From Dactylosporangium sucinum (GTDB lineage Bacteria; Actinomycetota; Actinomycetes; Mycobacteriales; Micromonosporaceae), in contig NZ_BMPI01000103.1 in NCBI RefSeq assembly GCF_014647515.1, positions 1 through 32,908 of the forward strand: a DNA stretch of 32,908 nt. The letters run 5' to 3'. Shown here one piece after another: positions 7,907 to 14,840 of the stretch. Positions within the stretch are counted from its first letter, which is position 1; every line of letters begins with the position of its first letter. The translations under genes were made by a program, and so were the position numbers. Under the pieces are notes generated by a model that was not told the origin of the DNA, did no database searches, and was given only the letters and a program-made list of their open reading frames with translations.

Positions 7907-8397
7907 CCGCGGGCGAGCGCGTCCACCCGCCGAAGGGCGTCGGGCATGCGGTGCGGCCCCGCCATGCGGGCGACGATGCCGGCGGCCCGGTCCCTTGGCA
8001 GGCCGATCGCGGTGACGTACAGCGGGCGATCGGCGCCGCCGCGCCGCACCTCGACCGCGTGGGTGGCGGTGCGGAACGCCGTCTTGGCGACCCCGATGAC
8101 GGGGATGCCCAGCGCGTCGTGGACGTGGGCGCCGAGGCCCGGCCGCCCGTCCGGGTCGAGGTCGACGTAGCCGTCGACGACGATGAGCTCCAGGGGAGCC
8201 GTCCCTTCGAGCACGGCCCGGAGCGCCGGCAGCTCGCGCTTGTAGAAGGCGCCCGGCTCGTACGGCGCCACCTCGTCGAGCCACCGCACCCGCTCCTCGA
8301 CGAGCGTCGCGAAGGTGGGGTCGTCGGCGACCACGAGGGCCGCCCGGCCACCGCCCCCGTCCGGGTACTGCACGTCGACCGCCCCGCTCCGCGTCAC
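7888..8397 (-). CDS. nfi: Short endonuclease V family protein
   Basis: The product has 169 residues, against about 220 in E. coli Nfi. Endonuclease V cleaves DNA (or RNA) next to deaminated adenine (inosine). Conserved elements are AVDVQY (Asp8, matching the first catalytic Asp), FYKRELPAL (Glu55), VVDGYVDLDPDG (Asp75) and IPVIGVAK (Lys105), followed by ARMAGPHRMPDALRRVD. The N-terminal helix of longer relatives is missing. I chose GTG 8397 because it overlaps the MFS stop codon in a GTGA arrangement, indicating translational coupling; it also falls just before the first catalytic residue. The 3' end overlaps the convergent GH15 gene by 19 bases. Confidence 0.85.
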   Translation of the reverse strand: MTRSGAVDVQYPDGGGGRAALVVADDPTFATLVEERVRWLDEVAPYEPGAFYKRELPALRAVLEGTAPLELIVVDGYVDLDPDGRPGLGAHVHDALGIPVIGVAKTAFRTATHAVEVRRGGADRPLYVTAIGLPRDRAAGIVARMAGPHRMPDALRRVDALARGHAVIA

Positions 8398-9647
8398 GGC
8401 GGTAGTTTGGCATACGCGGCCTCGACGGTCGCCCTGTTGAACACCCGCCAGCTCGCGACCGCGACCACGGCGGCGACGACGAACCCGACCCAGTAGGGCG
8501 CGGTGATGCCGAACGCGCTCGCGAGTGCGCCGCCGAACAGCGCGCCGACGCTGTTGCCGGCCGCCGCCACGAAGATCATGACGCTGCCGGCCCGGCCGAG
8601 CAGCTCGGGCGGCGTCAGGCGCTGCCGCAGTGAGCTGCCGACGATCCCCCACAGCGTGCCGTGCACGCCGAACAGCACGAGCACCGGCCCGATCACCCAC
8701 GCCTCCCGCGACGCGGCGAGGGCGAGGTGCATGCCGGCCTCGATGAGCAGCCCGATCCGGATCGTCCAGGTGGGCCGCACCCAGGCGATGATCCGGTCGC
8801 CGACCACCGAGCCGATGACGGCGCCCGCGGCCATCGCGGTGAACAGCAGCCCGTACCCGACCTCGTCGAGCCCCAGCCGGTCGCGCGCCAGGAGCACCAG
8901 CACCGAGGTCGCCGCGGTCAGCGTGACGTTGAGCAGGGCGATGAGCCCGACCATCGTGCGCAGCAGCCGCTGCCCGGCCAGCCAGCGGAACCCCTCGACG
9001 ATCTCCCCGCGGAACGACCGCTTCCTCGCCGTCGCCGTCGGTGCGACCCGGTAGCTCCCGCCGATCGACCACAGCAGCAGCGCGCTGGCGGCGTAGGTGG
9101 CGGCGTTGGCCAGGAACGGGGAGCTGGCCGCGACCACGAACAGGAAGCTCCCGAGCGGCGCCGCGACGACGTTCTGGGCGAGCATGAGCCCGCCGAAGAG
9201 CCACCCGTTGGCCCGTTCGAGCTGCTCCCGCGGCACGAGGTCGGGCACGACGGCCTGGCTGGCGACGCGCATGACGATCTCGCCGGCGTTGATGACGAAG
9301 AGCACGGAGTACAGCAGCCAGACGCTCCTGACCCCGCCGAGGACGGCCGCCCCGAGCCCGAACACGGCCGCGGCCCGCGCCCAGTCGAGCACGATCATGA
9401 GCTTGCGCCGGTCGACCCGGTCGGCGAGCGCACCGCCCGGCAGCGCGAACAGCAGCCAGGGCAGCCAGGCCACGGCCGAGGCCGCGGCGACGCTGAGCGG
9501 CGAGTCGGTCTGGGCCGCCACGAGCAGCGGCGCGGCGACGGTGGTCAGCCCGCTTCCGAGCGCCGAGGTCGTCCCGGCGGCCCAGAGCTTCCCGAACCGG
9601 CCGCCGAGGCTCGCCGACGACCGGTCATCGACCAACGCTTCGGTCAT
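8394..9647 (-). CDS. MFS transporter, EntS/MFS_3-like exporter
   Basis: This 417-residue protein has about twelve hydrophobic helices. The MFS cytoplasmic loop motif between helices 2 and 3 is present (GGALADRVDRRKLM), as are the second-half equivalents (GDRIIAW) and the periodic Gly-rich helices of the MFS_3 or EntS-type drug and siderophore efflux family. A hydrophilic N-terminal tail of about 18 residues precedes helix 1. The substrate is unknown. The gene is followed without a gap by the endonuclease V gene (GTGA overlap), so the two are cotranscribed, although no functional link is obvious. Confidence 0.9.
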   Translation of the reverse strand: MTEALVDDRSSASLGGRFGKLWAAGTTSALGSGLTTVAAPLLVAAQTDSPLSVAAASAVAWLPWLLFALPGGALADRVDRRKLMIVLDWARAAAVFGLGAAVLGGVRSVWLLYSVLFVINAGEIVMRVASQAVVPDLVPREQLERANGWLFGGLMLAQNVVAAPLGSFLFVVAASSPFLANAATYAASALLLWSIGGSYRVAPTATARKRSFRGEIVEGFRWLAGQRLLRTMVGLIALLNVTLTAATSVLVLLARDRLGLDEVGYGLLFTAMAAGAVIGSVVGDRIIAWVRPTWTIRIGLLIEAGMHLALAASREAWVIGPVLVLFGVHGTLWGIVGSSLRQRLTPPELLGRAGSVMIFVAAAGNSVGALFGGALASAFGITAPYWVGFVVAAVVAVASWRVFNRATVEAAYAKLPP

Positions 9648-9740
9648 TCGCGCGAATCTACCCGTGCCGGCGACCGCAGGGGCGCCCGCGGAGACGGCTG
9701 GGTTCGGATGCGGCGGCGTGGAGCGGGAACCCGCGATGAC

Positions 9741-10421
9741 TCAGCGGCGGTGCATGGGGCGCGGGAGCATGCCCGCCAGCGTCGCCACCGTGTCCACTGT
9801 GGACTCGATCTGCCGGGGCGCCGTGAAGGGAGCGGTCAGCAGGCAGATCAGGCGGTTGTGGTGGATGCTGAAGTTCCAGTCGCCGCGGGCCGCCATCGCA
9901 CCCGCGATCGGGCGGTCCAGCAGGTGCGGGGCCGTGCCGGGCGCCGGGGCGTCCACGCGGAACCAGTCGTCGAAGGCCGGGACGCCGCTGCGCCAGGCGC
10001 CCACCGGGAGCAGGCCGCTCGGGCGGCGGATCACCCGCACCGGCCCGCCGTGCGGTGCGGGGAGCTGGGTGACCACCAGGCCGCCGCCCGGGTACCGGCT
10101 GAGGTCGGTGCCCTCCATCGCGACGCTCACGTCGGCGACGTACACCGGGAGGCCGCCGGCCAGGCCCGCGTACGACCAGGTCACGAACAGCTCCGTGGGC
10201 GGGGCCGGCGGGTGTTCGAGGTGGTAGGCCGACCACAGCCAGGAGACCTCGCGGGTGACGTCCGGCGGCGGGTTGCCGGCCGCCTGCCAGCCCCGGCGGA
10301 AGGCGAGGTCGGCCGCCGGGGGACGGGTTGGAGCGACGGTTCGGGTCGGTCGGCGCAGCAACATGACAGCCACCAGGATTGCCAGGGCCCCGCCAACGGA
10401 GGCCAGCACCACGTACGACAC
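9741..10421 (-). CDS. Membrane-anchored protein of unknown function
   Basis: The product has 226 residues from GTG 10421, chosen because GGAGGTG sits five bases upstream; longer in-frame starts run through the divergent neighbour. One N-terminal helix (about residues 3-21, VVLASVGGALAILVAVMLL) is followed by RR and a soluble domain. That domain is rich in Trp, Pro and Tyr, with WLWSAYHLEH, FVTWSYAGLAGG, WNFSIHHNRL and a C-terminal TVATLAGMLPRP. It looks like a membrane-tethered cytoplasmic domain. I recognise no named family. It is divergent from the small gene at 10497 across 75 bp. Confidence 0.75.
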   Translation of the reverse strand: MSYVVLASVGGALAILVAVMLLRRPTRTVAPTRPPAADLAFRRGWQAAGNPPPDVTREVSWLWSAYHLEHPPAPPTELFVTWSYAGLAGGLPVYVADVSVAMEGTDLSRYPGGGLVVTQLPAPHGGPVRVIRRPSGLLPVGAWRSGVPAFDDWFRVDAPAPGTAPHLLDRPIAGAMAARGDWNFSIHHNRLICLLTAPFTAPRQIESTVDTVATLAGMLPRPMHRR

Positions 10422-10496
10422 CAGAGCACCTCCGGCTTCGCCACGCGCAGGATAGGCCTGGTAGATGTACCGCACGCGAACGGCCGAGGAGGCTGC

Positions 10497-10751
10497 GTGG
10501 AACTGGAGTTTCCCGACTTCACGACGCCGGATCCGCTCGATGGGCATCGATCCTGGACTGCCCGGTTCGACAGTTTCAACCAGCGGACCGACGACCTGTA
10601 CTACGTTGTGAGCATTCACGAAGACGGGCGGGTTGTGCGCCGCTTCGTGGTGAACGTCTGGCCGTGGGAAGACCTCGCCGCGGCACTGCGCCGGCTCGCG
10701 GCGGGCGGGGTGACGAACACGGACTACCCGGGGTACAACTTGGGGTCCTGA
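10497..10751 (+). CDS. Small protein of unknown function (84 residues)
   Basis: GTG 10497 is preceded by a strong ribosome site, GAGGAGG at 10486-10492, four bases away. The product begins MELEFPDFTTPDPLDG and has a central YYVVSIHEDGRVVRRFVVNVWPW segment that reads like two or three beta strands, followed by a short helix (EDLAAALRRLAAGG). It has no membrane segment and no cysteine. Its stop codon abuts the stop of the convergent XRE gene with no spacer. Function is unknown. Confidence 0.7.
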   Translation: MELEFPDFTTPDPLDGHRSWTARFDSFNQRTDDLYYVVSIHEDGRVVRRFVVNVWPWEDLAAALRRLAAGGVTNTDYPGYNLGS

Positions 10752-11012
10752 TCAGGCGACGCGGGCCTCGTCGGTGGTCAGCGCCGAGGCCAGGGTGGTC
10801 AGGTCGAGGCCCAGCACCCGGGCGAGGGCGGCGACGGTGAAGAACGCCGGGGTGGCGATCGCGCCGCGCTCGATCTTGCGCAGCGTGTCGAGCGAGATGC
10901 CGGCCTCCAGCGCCACCGCGGCGGCGCTGCGTCCTCCCCGGGCCTGCTGGAGCAGGCGCCCCAGCACGAGCCCGCGGTGCCGCTCGTCAGCGGTCAGCGG
11001 GTTACGCACCAT
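10752..11012 (-). CDS. XRE-family helix-turn-helix regulator
   Basis: The 86-residue protein consists of one Cro/C1-type HTH: GLVLGRLLQQARGG, then AAAVALEAGISLDTLRKIERG with the typical recognition helix (SLDTLRKIE), then FFTVAALARVLGLDLTTLA. It starts at ATG 11012 and is divergent from methionine aminopeptidase across 54 bp that are AT-rich relative to the rest, containing GATAAT, TAGAAT and the palindrome GAATATTC. It could repress itself or the neighbour, which is inference. No toxin partner is adjacent. Confidence 0.85.
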   Translation of the reverse strand: MVRNPLTADERHRGLVLGRLLQQARGGRSAAAVALEAGISLDTLRKIERGAIATPAFFTVAALARVLGLDLTTLASALTTDEARVA

Positions 11013-11066
11013 GGCTCGATGATAATCCTGGTATTAGAATATTCGTAACGGAGGCGTGGAGGCGGC

Positions 11067-11834
11067 ATGGTGGTACTGAAGACGGCGGCGGAGCTCGAGA
11101 CGATGCGCGAGGCGGGGCGGATCGTCGCGCAGACCCTGCAGGCGGTGAGCGCCGCGGCCCAGCCCGGGGTGACGCTGCTGGAGCTCGACGAGCTGGCCCG
11201 CACCATGCTCGCGGAGCGCGGGGCGAAGTCGTCGTTCCTGCACTACCACCCGTCGTTCGCCCCCGTGCCCTATCCGGCCGTGCTGTGCCTCTCCGTCAAC
11301 GACGCGATCGTGCACGGCATCCCCGACCGGCGCCGGCTCGAGGAGGGCGACCTGCTCTCGATCGACTTCGGCGCGCACGTCGACGGCTATCACGGCGACG
11401 CCGCCGTGACCGTCGGGATCGGGGCGGTCGACGCCGCCGCCCGGCGGCTCTCCGACACGTGCGCCGAGGCGCTGGCCGCCGGCATCGCCGCGGCGATGCC
11501 GGATGCGCGGATCGGCGACATCGGGCACGCGGTGCAGACGGTGTGCCGCGCGGCCGGGTATGGGATGCCCACCGGCTACGGCGGCCACGGCGTCGGCACC
11601 GCCATGCACGAGGACCCGCACGTGCCCAACGAGGGCCGGCCCGGCCGCGGCCTGAGCCTGCGCCCGGGGCTGGTCATCGCGATCGAGCCGATGGTCATCG
11701 AGAGCGGCTCCGACCGGCACCAGCTGCTCCGCGACGGCTGGACGGTCTCGACCGTCGACGGATCGCGGGCCTCCCACTGGGAGCACACGGTGGCCATCAC
11801 CGACGACGGCCCGGTCATCCTCACCGCGCCCTAG
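11067..11834 (+). CDS. map: Methionine aminopeptidase, type I
   Basis: The 255-residue enzyme removes the initiator methionine from nascent proteins. All five metal ligands are visible: Asp100 and Asp111 (IDFGAHVDGYHGD), His174 (GYGGHGVG), Glu207 (AIEPM) and Glu239 (SHWEHTVAI). The substrate-binding histidines are His83 (NDAIVHGIP) and His181 (MHEDPHVPN). It is a type Ia form without the N-terminal SH3-binding extension. GGAGG lies upstream of ATG 11067. Actinobacteria often have more than one map, and this copy, outside the secY-adk-map-infA context, is probably an additional one (inference). Confidence 0.95.
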   Translation: MVVLKTAAELETMREAGRIVAQTLQAVSAAAQPGVTLLELDELARTMLAERGAKSSFLHYHPSFAPVPYPAVLCLSVNDAIVHGIPDRRRLEEGDLLSIDFGAHVDGYHGDAAVTVGIGAVDAAARRLSDTCAEALAAGIAAAMPDARIGDIGHAVQTVCRAAGYGMPTGYGGHGVGTAMHEDPHVPNEGRPGRGLSLRPGLVIAIEPMVIESGSDRHQLLRDGWTVSTVDGSRASHWEHTVAITDDGPVILTAP

Positions 11835-11845
11835 CTCCGCCGCCG

Positions 11846-11933
11846 CCTCGCGTCGATCTTGCAGTTGTGGTGCCGGGACACTCCGGAAATGTCCCGGTTC
11901 ATCCACCACCACAAGTGCAAGATCGACGCGAGG
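11846..11933. repeat. Large two-part palindrome between convergent genes, probable bidirectional terminator or dispersed palindromic element
   Basis: The 27-bp outer arms (11846-11872 and 11907-11933) match at 26 of 27 positions. An inner 8-bp perfect repeat (CCGGGACA at 11873-11880, TGTCCCGG at 11890-11897) makes a second stem with a 9-base loop. It is placed between the ends of map and the GT-C-like gene, so it can stop both transcripts. The size and mismatch pattern suggest a genome-wide palindromic element. Confidence 0.8.
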
Positions 11934-11945
11934 GGGCGTCGGGGG

Positions 11946-13514
11946 TCAGCAGGGGGACGGGAAGCCGTCGAGCAGGTTCTTGTCGTAGAGCAGCACCGCG
12001 TACTTGCCCAGGTCGTGCCGTTCGACCCAGGGGCCGAACTGGGCCTGGGCCTGCTCCGGTGTGCCGTAGTAGGGGCGGTCCAGCTCCAGCACGACGAAGC
12101 GGGCGTCGTGGTCGATGTTGTACATGTCGCGCTTCGCCTGCCAGCAGTACGGAAGCAGCTTGTCGCCGCCGCCCACGACCGGCGCGACGGTTACCTTCCG
12201 CTCGGTCGTGACCGTGATGTTGTTCGACATCCAGTAGGCCCCGAGGCCGTACCGCAGCCCGCGCGCCTCCAGGAAGTCGGCCACCTCCTGGCCCTCCGAG
12301 CCGGGGGCGCGCGGCGGGCTGTAGGCGACGAGGCAGACGGTGAACGCGACGAGCACGCCGACGAGGACGCCCCGCCCCCATTGCACGGCGCGGCCGGCCT
12401 CCTGCCGGGCGAGCCACGGCCCCGCGAGCCGGGCGGCGAGCACGGCCGCCATCGGCAGCACCGGCGCGATCAGGCGGGCGGCCATCAGGTCGACCGACAG
12501 CGTGGAGACGATCTCCGCGCCGAGGTTGCAGCAGATGGCGACCGCGAGGATCGAGTCGATCCGGTCCGCATTGCCGCGTATGGCCCGCCAGCCGGTGAGG
12601 AGCACGGCGCCGAAGGCGACCAGGAACCCGATCGCGTGCAGCAGCGACAGCGTCAGCTCCAGGGCGGGCGGCTGCCAGCCGGGCCGGTGGGTGCCGAAGA
12701 TGACCCCGACCATCCGGGCCGTCATCCACGCCCGGTCCGGCCACTCGCCGACCGGGGACAGCTCGATCGGCGGCTTCGGCGCGTGGAACCCGTCGAGCTT
12801 CTCGTGCAGCAGCCACAGCCCGGCGTGCGACAGCAGGATCGAGACCAGCCCGGCGGCGACGAGCGTGAGGTCGCGGACCCGCTCGGCGCCGCGGCTGCGG
12901 AGCGCGCGCAGGGCGCACACGACCATCAGCGGCACCGCGCCGACGAACGTGATGAGGTTGTCGCCGATCGCGCCCCAGCCGAGCACGACCGCGACGATCG
13001 CCGGCATCCAGCGCTTGTCCGTCAACCGGTCGACCGCCCACCACGCGAGCAGCAGCGGGACCGCCGTGCCGGTGTGATTCGGGGAGGACAGCAGCGTCTG
13101 GTATCCCGTCCCGGGCACGGGCAGCAGCAGGACGGCCAGCACGACGCCGACCCGGAACCACGCCTCGCGCCCGGTCGCTCGCCCGCGAGCCAGCGCGGCG
13201 GCGAACAGGACGATCAGCACGTAGGTGAGCGCCGCCGTCACGTGGACCTGGTCGGCGCTGACGCCGGTGACGTACTGCACCAGCCCGTACTGCACCAGCT
13301 CCGTCGTCCAGAAGGACACGTCGGACAGCGTCCAGCCGGTCAGCAGCGGGTTGCCGTGGAACATGTCCCAGGCCTGCAGCGCGTTGCTGCCGCCGTCGCC
13401 GTTGATCGGGAACGCGCGCGCCATGCGCAGGTAGGCCAGGAACAGCCCGGCCGCCACCACGGCGACGCCCAGTCCGACCAGCAGCCTTCGATGAAGGTGA
13501 TCCCCACGCACCAC
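11946..13514 (-). CDS. Multi-pass membrane protein, GT-C glycosyltransferase-like
   Basis: The product has 522 residues from GTG 13514 (a second GTG follows directly; neither has a good ribosome site). About ten to twelve hydrophobic helices are followed by a C-terminal soluble domain of about 110 residues. The first outer loop carries INGDGGSNALQAWDM and GNPLLTGWTLSD, a layout typical of actinobacterial lipid-linked sugar transferases, where acidic residues in the first loop bind the donor. The C-terminal part (YDKNLLDGFPSPC) ends in a cysteine. No specific family is certain. The gene begins 25 bases after the 280-residue membrane protein and may be the last gene of the LAL1 operon. Confidence 0.7.
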   Translation of the reverse strand: MVRGDHLHRRLLVGLGVAVVAAGLFLAYLRMARAFPINGDGGSNALQAWDMFHGNPLLTGWTLSDVSFWTTELVQYGLVQYVTGVSADQVHVTAALTYVLIVLFAAALARGRATGREAWFRVGVVLAVLLLPVPGTGYQTLLSSPNHTGTAVPLLLAWWAVDRLTDKRWMPAIVAVVLGWGAIGDNLITFVGAVPLMVVCALRALRSRGAERVRDLTLVAAGLVSILLSHAGLWLLHEKLDGFHAPKPPIELSPVGEWPDRAWMTARMVGVIFGTHRPGWQPPALELTLSLLHAIGFLVAFGAVLLTGWRAIRGNADRIDSILAVAICCNLGAEIVSTLSVDLMAARLIAPVLPMAAVLAARLAGPWLARQEAGRAVQWGRGVLVGVLVAFTVCLVAYSPPRAPGSEGQEVADFLEARGLRYGLGAYWMSNNITVTTERKVTVAPVVGGGDKLLPYCWQAKRDMYNIDHDARFVVLELDRPYYGTPEQAQAQFGPWVERHDLGKYAVLLYDKNLLDGFPSPC

Positions 13515-13539
13515 GGCAGGGTAGCCGAGGGGGGTTCTT

Positions 13540-14382
13540 TCACTCGAATTCGTCGGCGAGGTCCCGATACGCGGCAAGTACGGTCTCCGTGCGTTCCGTG
13601 AGCGTGGCGGCCGGCTCCTCCGGTCCGCGCTCGGGCCGGGTAGCGATCGATCCGAGCAGGGCGTCGGCGGCGGTGACCCGCATCTTCGCCCGCGTCTGCG
13701 CGGCCCGGTAGTCGAGGAAGTCCTGGCAGAGCCCGGCCAGCTGGTGCAGCCGCCCGGCCCGCCGGCGGATCTCGGCATCGACCTCGGTCAGCTTCCGGGT
13801 GATCTCGGCCTGACGGTCGGTGACCGCGGTGAACAGGCTGCCGGCGCCGATCGGCTCGCCGACCGAGTGGCGCAGGTCGCGGTCGGTGGCCCGTAGCCGG
13901 CCCCGCTCGGCCAGGGCCTGGGCGAGGTCCCACAGCGCCCGCTCCAGGATCGGGGTCGGGTCGGTCGGCTCGCCGAGGCGTTCGAGGGACGGCCAGGTCA
14001 GCCGGATGCGGTCGGCGTCGGCCGCCGCCGCCTCGAAGACGGTCTGGTCGCGGGGGTCGGTGAGGTACCGTCGCAGCGCCCGTCCCCGGCGGGTCGGCGT
14101 GGCCACCAGCATGTAGCCGACCAGCAGGAACATGGTGGCGGCGACCATCGCCAGGAACCCGCGCACGAACGCGGGCGGCCCGAACCAGTTGATCGTCAGC
14201 GCGACGGCGGCGGCCACGGTCAGGCCGCCCGCGTAGAGCGCGTGGATCCAGCCGTCGGCCGGCCAGAACGGGCCGCCCTTGCCCCGCGCGGTCTCGTCGC
14301 CGACGGTGCCGAGGGCCCGTTCGATCGCGGTGCCGCCGCGCCGGACGATCGCGACCCGGTGCCCCCGCAGATAGTCGATCAT
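13540..14382 (-). CDS. Two-helix membrane protein with a long helical cytoplasmic domain
   Basis: The product has 280 residues from ATG 14382, which overlaps the stop of the upstream gene as ATGA. Two membrane helices (about residues 46-66 and 71-95) form a hairpin. Residues 100-280 are soluble, charged and strongly helical (for example DRQAEITRKLTEVDAEIRRR and a QTRAKM segment), probably a coiled coil. I recognise no domain. The overlap with the previous gene, itself overlapping LAL1, shows that the three are translated together. Confidence 0.8.
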   Translation of the reverse strand: MIDYLRGHRVAIVRRGGTAIERALGTVGDETARGKGGPFWPADGWIHALYAGGLTVAAAVALTINWFGPPAFVRGFLAMVAATMFLLVGYMLVATPTRRGRALRRYLTDPRDQTVFEAAAADADRIRLTWPSLERLGEPTDPTPILERALWDLAQALAERGRLRATDRDLRHSVGEPIGAGSLFTAVTDRQAEITRKLTEVDAEIRRRAGRLHQLAGLCQDFLDYRAAQTRAKMRVTAADALLGSIATRPERGPEEPAATLTERTETVLAAYRDLADEFE

Positions 14383-14840
14383 CGCGTACCGTCGATGCGC
14401 TGCAGGATCGTCGACAGGGTGCTCGCGGTCAGCAGGGCGGTGAGACCGCCCGGCACGCCGGCCAGGCCCGCGCCGAACAGCACGGCCGCGCCGAGCGCCG
14501 GCGGCGAGAGGGGGCCGAGCCAGCCCGGCAGGTGCTGCGCCGAGACGCCGACGAGCGTCATGAACGCGGCGGTGGCCAGGCCGAACAGCGGCGCGAACGG
14601 CTGCTGGACCAGCCCGGCGAGCGTGGCCGCCAGCAGTACCCCCAGCAGCGGACCGAGCCAGGGAAGGACGGTCAGCAGGCCGACCACCGCGGCCGCCACC
14701 TGGGCATGGGCCACCCCGCTCATGTTCAGCGCGACCCACGCCACCGTGGCGGCCAGCGCACCCCAGACGCAGCGGTGGGTGGCGGCCGTGGCCGGGCCGG
14801 AGTCCGGGTCGAGGACCCGGACCAGCGCCACCCGGCTCAC
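14379..14840 (-). CDS. Small four-helix membrane protein in the LAL1 operon
   Basis: The product has 153 residues from GTG 14840, which overlaps the LAL1 stop as GTGA. After a short cytoplasmic start (MSRVALVRVLDPDSGPATAA), four or more hydrophobic helices cover most of the protein (about 24-44, 46-72, 82-100 and 108-140), rich in Gly, Ala and Leu. It ends with the ATGA overlap into the 280-residue membrane protein. There is no recognisable catalytic motif. Tight coupling to a LAL regulator suggests a membrane partner of that regulator, which is inference. Confidence 0.75.
   Translation of the reverse strand: MSRVALVRVLDPDSGPATAATHRCVWGALAATVAWVALNMSGVAHAQVAAAVVGLLTVLPWLGPLLGVLLAATLAGLVQQPFAPLFGLATAAFMTLVGVSAQHLPGWLGPLSPPALGAAVLFGAGLAGVPGGLTALLTASTLSTILQRIDGTR

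Noticed and set aside
4217..8413. 1398-codon minus-strand open frame
   Set aside because: It is the mirror frame of the RCK protein and GH15 genes, with no family motif and a repetitive Arg/Gly/Asp composition.
11859..13601. 580-codon plus-strand open frame
   Set aside because: It is antisense to the GT-C-like membrane protein and starts within the palindrome; no recognisable motif.
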